64,000 nucleotides of DNA, taken from contig JAJZFB010000044.1 in the NCBI GenBank assembly GCA_021805545.1, positions 1-64,000 of the forward strand, read 5' to 3'. The stretch comes from Pseudomonadota bacterium (GTDB lineage: Bacteria > Pseudomonadota > Alphaproteobacteria > Acetobacterales > Acetobacteraceae). Below the pieces are notes generated by a model. The model had not been told where the DNA came from, did no database searches, and worked only from the letters and a program-made list of their open reading frames with translations. Each line of letters begins with the position of its first letter. The first letter of the stretch is position 1. A program made the position numbers and the translations under genes. Of this stretch, positions 60,638-64,000 are shown piece by piece.

Positions 60638-62323
60638 TTAATCCCCCCAGCATACCCGCTTGGATGTGCCGCCAATGCCGGGGTTGAAGCAATTGCACGG
60701 GTCCAGCGCGCGGTAATGCGCCTCCAGCACGGGTTCGGCCCTGTAGAGATGCCCGGCATTATGCTCCGCCGGGTATTTGGCCCCGCGCGCATCCAGCAGC
60801 TTCCACATTTCATGCTCGATGGAAACCGGGTCGTGCCCCTTGGCCACGATATAATCCTGGTGCAGCACATGGCAGAAGAAATGCCCGTAATACAGGCTGT
60901 GCAGCAGCGGGGCTGAGATGGCATCCGGCAGATGCTCCTCCCACTGCGTGTCGTTGCGGCGCAGCGCGATGTCCAGCGCCACGATGTCTTCCACCGTATC
61001 GCGGTGCATGGCGCGGTAGCGTATGGCCGCCCCCGCCACGGCGAAGCGGTGCAGAAAGGCCTTGGCACCCTCTTGCGCGGTGCATTCAAAAAAATCGCCC
61101 GCCGCTGAGGGAAAATTGGCCTTGAGCCAGGCGCGCGCCTCTGCAATGCCAGGGCCGGACATTTTAAGCAGCAGATGATGCGCGAAACGGTTGCGGTATT
61201 CGCGCATGCGCGCGGGCAGGTGCTGCGGAAAAAGCGCGCCCGCGCGCTGCATCAGCCGGTCTGACAAATCGCGCGGCAGAAAGCCCAGGCGGCTGACGGC
61301 GGAATCGAAACGCGCCTTGAGCGCGAACAAGGCGGGCAGGCGGTCCGTGCCGAGTTTCTCGATGGCGAGGAACATATCCTTGCCGTAGATGGCGGCAATG
61401 TCGAACGCCGTGCGGTGGATATATTCACCCGCAACCGGCAGGGATTGGAAGTTGGCCAGAATATGCCTGCGGAGGTGCGTTAGCTCATCGGCATTATTGG
61501 TGCCGATGTAGAATGTGGCTGTGGTTTTGTCCGCCGGGAACGTATCCAGCCGCACGGCGAACACGGCGAGCTTGCCGGCACTGCCCGAGGCCTCGAACAA
61601 GCGGCGCGGGTCGGCATTATAGCGGGCCGGTGTGGGGGCGGAAATGTCGCGCACATGGGCGGCATATTCGGAATCCGAGGCCAGGCGGCCCGCGGGGTGC
61701 CCGATTTCGTCCGGGGTGAAATCACCCGCCTCCAGGCGGCGGAGAATGGCTTCCGCATCGCCGCCCAGGCGCAGGCCGAGATGGTTGACGAGCTCCAGCT
61801 CGTTACGCTCATTCACCCGCGCGAACACAGCCAGTTGCGTGAAGGCCGGGCCGCGATGGATGAGCGCGCCGCCCGAATTATTGCAGATGCCGCCGGTAAC
61901 CGACGCGCCAAGGCAGGAGGAGCCGATGACGGAATGCGGCTCGCGCCCCAGCGGGCGCAGGGTTTTTTCCAGCTGGAACAAGGTGGCGCCGGGCAGGCAC
62001 ACCACTTGCGCGGCGCCGGGCAGCACATGGATGCGGCTGAGGCGCATGCCGTTGATGATGACCACCGGGCGGCCGTAATCCGCGCCATCGGGCGTGGAGC
62101 CGCCGGTGATGCCCGTATTGGCCGCCTGCATGATGATGGCCGCCCCCGCCGCGTGGCAGGCCTGTAGCGCGCGCCATTGCTCCACCAGCGTGCCGGGCCG
62201 CGCCACGGCCAGCACTGGCCCCTGGCCGAAGCGGAAACCCGTGGCGAAGCGCGTTGTGGCGCGCCCCGTAAGCACATGGCGCGGGCCGAGGATGCGGCGC
62301 AGTTGGTCGAGCAATACGGTCAT
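60638..62323 (-). CDS. dld: D-lactate dehydrogenase, quinone-dependent (Dld type)
   Basis: 561 aa, close to the E. coli enzyme. FAD-binding PCMH-type N-terminal domain (ANTGITGGSTPDGADYGRPVVIING, HSVIGSSCLGASVTGGICNNSGG) and the Dld membrane-binding C-terminal domain (FHHL-type segments such as RNRFAHHLLLKMSG and YYGHFFCHVLHQDYIVAKG). Peripheral inner-membrane oxidation of D-lactate to pyruvate with quinone. Not clearly part of the catabolic pathway around it. Confidence 0.93.
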   Translation of the reverse strand: MTVLLDQLRRILGPRHVLTGRATTRFATGFRFGQGPVLAVARPGTLVEQWRALQACHAAGAAIIMQAANTGITGGSTPDGADYGRPVVIINGMRLSRIHVLPGAAQVVCLPGATLFQLEKTLRPLGREPHSVIGSSCLGASVTGGICNNSGGALIHRGPAFTQLAVFARVNERNELELVNHLGLRLGGDAEAILRRLEAGDFTPDEIGHPAGRLASDSEYAAHVRDISAPTPARYNADPRRLFEASGSAGKLAVFAVRLDTFPADKTTATFYIGTNNADELTHLRRHILANFQSLPVAGEYIHRTAFDIAAIYGKDMFLAIEKLGTDRLPALFALKARFDSAVSRLGFLPRDLSDRLMQRAGALFPQHLPARMREYRNRFAHHLLLKMSGPGIAEARAWLKANFPSAAGDFFECTAQEGAKAFLHRFAVAGAAIRYRAMHRDTVEDIVALDIALRRNDTQWEEHLPDAISAPLLHSLYYGHFFCHVLHQDYIVAKGHDPVSIEHEMWKLLDARGAKYPAEHNAGHLYRAEPVLEAHYRALDPCNCFNPGIGGTSKRVCWGD

Positions 62324-62385
62324 GGCGTGAGCCTAGACCAGATGCACCGCCGGTGGGAGATGCGGCGGGGATGAGGGGATTTTTC

Positions 62386-64000
62386 TCAGAACGCGGCTTC
62401 AGGCATGTCCATCAGCGGGGCCTTGCCCGCCTTTATGGTGAACAGCAGCGACCCGGCCTGGGGCAGAATGCGCTCCATGAAGAAGCGCGCCGTGCCGATT
62501 TTGGCCTGGTAGAAATCATCCTCGCCATGGCCCAGTTTTTCCACCGAGAGCAGCGCCATGCGGCACCACATATAGCCCAGCGCCACCAGGCCGAAGAGGC
62601 GCAGGTAATCGGTGGCCGCCGCCCCGGCTTCCTCGGGGTCCGCCAGACCTTTTTCCGCGATGAAGGCGGTGGCGAGCTGCAGCGCGCCGAAAGCGCGGCC
62701 GAAGCCCTGCACCATTTTGCCCAGCAGCGGATGGTTGCTGTTGCCCTCGATGAAATCCTCCACGGGGTGGAAGAAGCGGCGCAGATAGCGGCCCATATGC
62801 GCGGGCAGTTTGCGGCCCACCAGGTCCAGCGCCTGCACGCCGTTTGTGCCCTCGTAGATCATGGCGATACGCGCATCGCGGGCGAATTGCTCGATGCCAT
62901 GGTCGCGGATGTAGCCGTGCCCGCCATAGGTTTGCATGGCGAGGTTGGCGCAGTCGAAGCCCAGGTCGGTGAACAGCGCCTTCACCACGGGCGTGAGCAG
63001 CGCAACAAATTCATCCGCCGTCTCGCGCTCTTCCGGCGTGGTGCCGTGGCTGGCGCGGTCCATGGCCTGGGCCACCCATACGCACAAAGCGCGGCAGCCC
63101 TCGTTATAGGCGCGCATGGTGAGCAGGTTGCGGCGAATATCCGGGTGGACGATGAGCGGGTCGGCCGGTTTATCGGGGAATTTAACGCCGGAGAGGGAGC
63201 GGCCCTGCAAACGCTCGCGCGCATAGGCAACCGCGCTTTGGTAGGAAACCTCGCCCAGGCCAAGCCCTTGCGTGCCCACTGAAAGGCGCTCGCTGTTCAT
63301 CATTACGAACATGGCCTGCATGCCCTTATGCGGCGCGCCCACCAGCCAGCCTTTCGCCTCGTCGAAATTCATCTGGCAGGTGGCGGAGGCCTTGATGCCC
63401 ATCTTGTGCTCGATGGCGGCGCAGGACACGCCGTTGCGTTCGCCGGGCTTGTTGTTTGCATCCGGCAGGAATTTGGGCACGAGGAAGAGCGAGATGCCCT
63501 TGATGCCGGGCGGGGCATCCGGCAGGCGCGCCAGTACCAGATGGATGATATTCTCCGACATATCGTGCTCGCCGGCGGAGATGAAGATTTTGGCGCCGGT
63601 GATTTTGTAGCTGCCATCTTCCTGCGGCACCGCCTTGGTGCGCAACATGCCGAGATCTGTGCCGCAATGCGGCTCGGTCAGGCACATTGTGCCGGACCAT
63701 TCGCCGGAGACCAGCTTGGGCAGATACTGGTTCTTCAGCTCTTCCGCGCCATGGCTTTCCAGCGCCAGATAGGCGCCGTGCGACAGGCCGGGATACAGGC
63801 CGAAAGACAGGTTGGTGGAGCAGATCATCTCTTCCACCAGCTTGGCCAATGTTTCCGGCGCGCCCTGGCCGCCATATTGCGGGCCGGCGTTCAGTGCACC
63901 CCACCCGGCTTCGGAAAAGCCCTTATAGGCTTCCTTGAAGCCCTTGGGCGTATGGACTGCACCATTCTCGTAGGTACAGCCTTCAAGATCGCCGCTGGCA
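62386..64000 (-). CDS. Acyl-CoA dehydrogenase with C-terminal extension (5' end off right edge)
   Basis: The reading frame stays open to base 63999; the track's 63849 start is an internal TTG, and the frame before it reads SGDLEGCTYENGAVHTPKGFKEAYKGFSEAGWGAL. FAD-binding MCLTEPHCGTDLGMLRTKA, catalytic region YGGHGYIRDHGIEQFARDARIAMIYEGTNGVQALDLVGRK and a DUF-type C-terminal domain as in 590-600-aa acyl-CoA dehydrogenases. At least 538 residues are in the window. It oxidises acyl-CoA to enoyl-CoA in beta-oxidation. Confidence 0.93.
   Translation of the reverse strand, partial: ASGDLEGCTYENGAVHTPKGFKEAYKGFSEAGWGALNAGPQYGGQGAPETLAKLVEEMICSTNLSFGLYPGLSHGAYLALESHGAEELKNQYLPKLVSGEWSGTMCLTEPHCGTDLGMLRTKAVPQEDGSYKITGAKIFISAGEHDMSENIIHLVLARLPDAPPGIKGISLFLVPKFLPDANNKPGERNGVSCAAIEHKMGIKASATCQMNFDEAKGWLVGAPHKGMQAMFVMMNSERLSVGTQGLGLGEVSYQSAVAYARERLQGRSLSGVKFPDKPADPLIVHPDIRRNLLTMRAYNEGCRALCVWVAQAMDRASHGTTPEERETADEFVALLTPVVKALFTDLGFDCANLAMQTYGGHGYIRDHGIEQFARDARIAMIYEGTNGVQALDLVGRKLPAHMGRYLRRFFHPVEDFIEGNSNHPLLGKMVQGFGRAFGALQLATAFIAEKGLADPEEAGAAATDYLRLFGLVALGYMWCRMALLSVEKLGHGEDDFYQAKIGTARFFMERILPQAGSLLFTIKAGKAPLMDMPEAAF

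Overview
The window looks like a chromosomal segment of an acidophilic, metal-resistant alphaproteobacterium, most likely in the Acetobacteraceae (Acidocella/Acidiphilium-like). The reasons are high GC, a proton-exporting P-type ATPase, a rusticyanin-like cupredoxin, stacked copper and nickel/cobalt resistance genes, and alphaproteobacterial versions of secA, thrB and rnhA. The genus is an inference; no rRNA is present.

Layout. (1) 1-5.2 kb, copper: a Tat-exported multicopper oxidase (cut by the left edge), a small Cys-rich exported protein, a CsoR-type repressor with a recognisable operator inside the copA promoter, the Cu(I) ATPase CopA, a rusticyanin-like blue copper protein whose reading frame is broken by one base, and a DUF302 protein. 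(2) 5.2-10.9 kb, acid/envelope stress: a PMA-type H+-ATPase divergent from a two-component system, then a PepSY protein and a COG4705 membrane protein. (3) 10.9-21.3 kb: one long leftward operon with a two-component system, an RND tripartite pump, a cis-prenyltransferase and a DedA-PAP2-LssY fusion. (4) 21.5-23.8 kb: nickel/cobalt-type efflux, with two CDF transporters and an RcnR/DmeR-like repressor. (5) 23.8-27.7 kb: two copies of a multi-hairpin repeat around an XRE regulator and a GAF-GGDEF protein, then tRNA-Leu(CAA) and an integrase-only unit bounded by a duplicated tRNA 5' half and promoter. (6) 28-32.8 kb, housekeeping: secA, a lipoprotein, thrB, rnhA. (7) 32.8-40.5 kb: a leftward catabolic cluster (two amidohydrolases, a LysR regulator, DUF2889, acyl-CoA ligase, DUF35 protein, SCPx-thiolase-like protein). 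(8) 40.7-44.1 kb: a TPR-sulfotransferase and a glycine-rich Hint-domain protein. (9) 44.1-64 kb: a second catabolic region with thiolase, HIBDH-SnoaL fusion, an acetoin/pyruvate dehydrogenase-type E1, a detached lipoyl domain and a detached E2 catalytic domain, a ketosteroid-dehydrogenase-like flavoprotein, TetR, P450 and [2Fe-2S] ferredoxin, SDRs, a second DUF35/SCPx/DUF2889 triad, D-lactate dehydrogenase and an acyl-CoA dehydrogenase cut by the right edge.

How it fits together. The left third is a metal and acid defence region with its own regulators. The right half looks like CoA-dependent breakdown of an alicyclic or isoprenoid/steroid-like compound: P450/ferredoxin hydroxylation, SDR and flavoprotein oxidation, CoA activation, thiolase or retro-aldol cleavage by DUF35-SCPx pairs, and a TPP/lipoate complex for a 2-oxo or vicinal diketone intermediate. 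The substrate cannot be told from sequence alone. The most unusual items are the split E2, the twice-repeated DUF35/Cys-less SCPx/DUF2889 triad, the frameshifted rusticyanin, the lipid-carrier genes in an RND operon, the integrase unit that duplicates a tRNA promoter plus 5' half, and two families of hairpin repeats with compensatory base changes.
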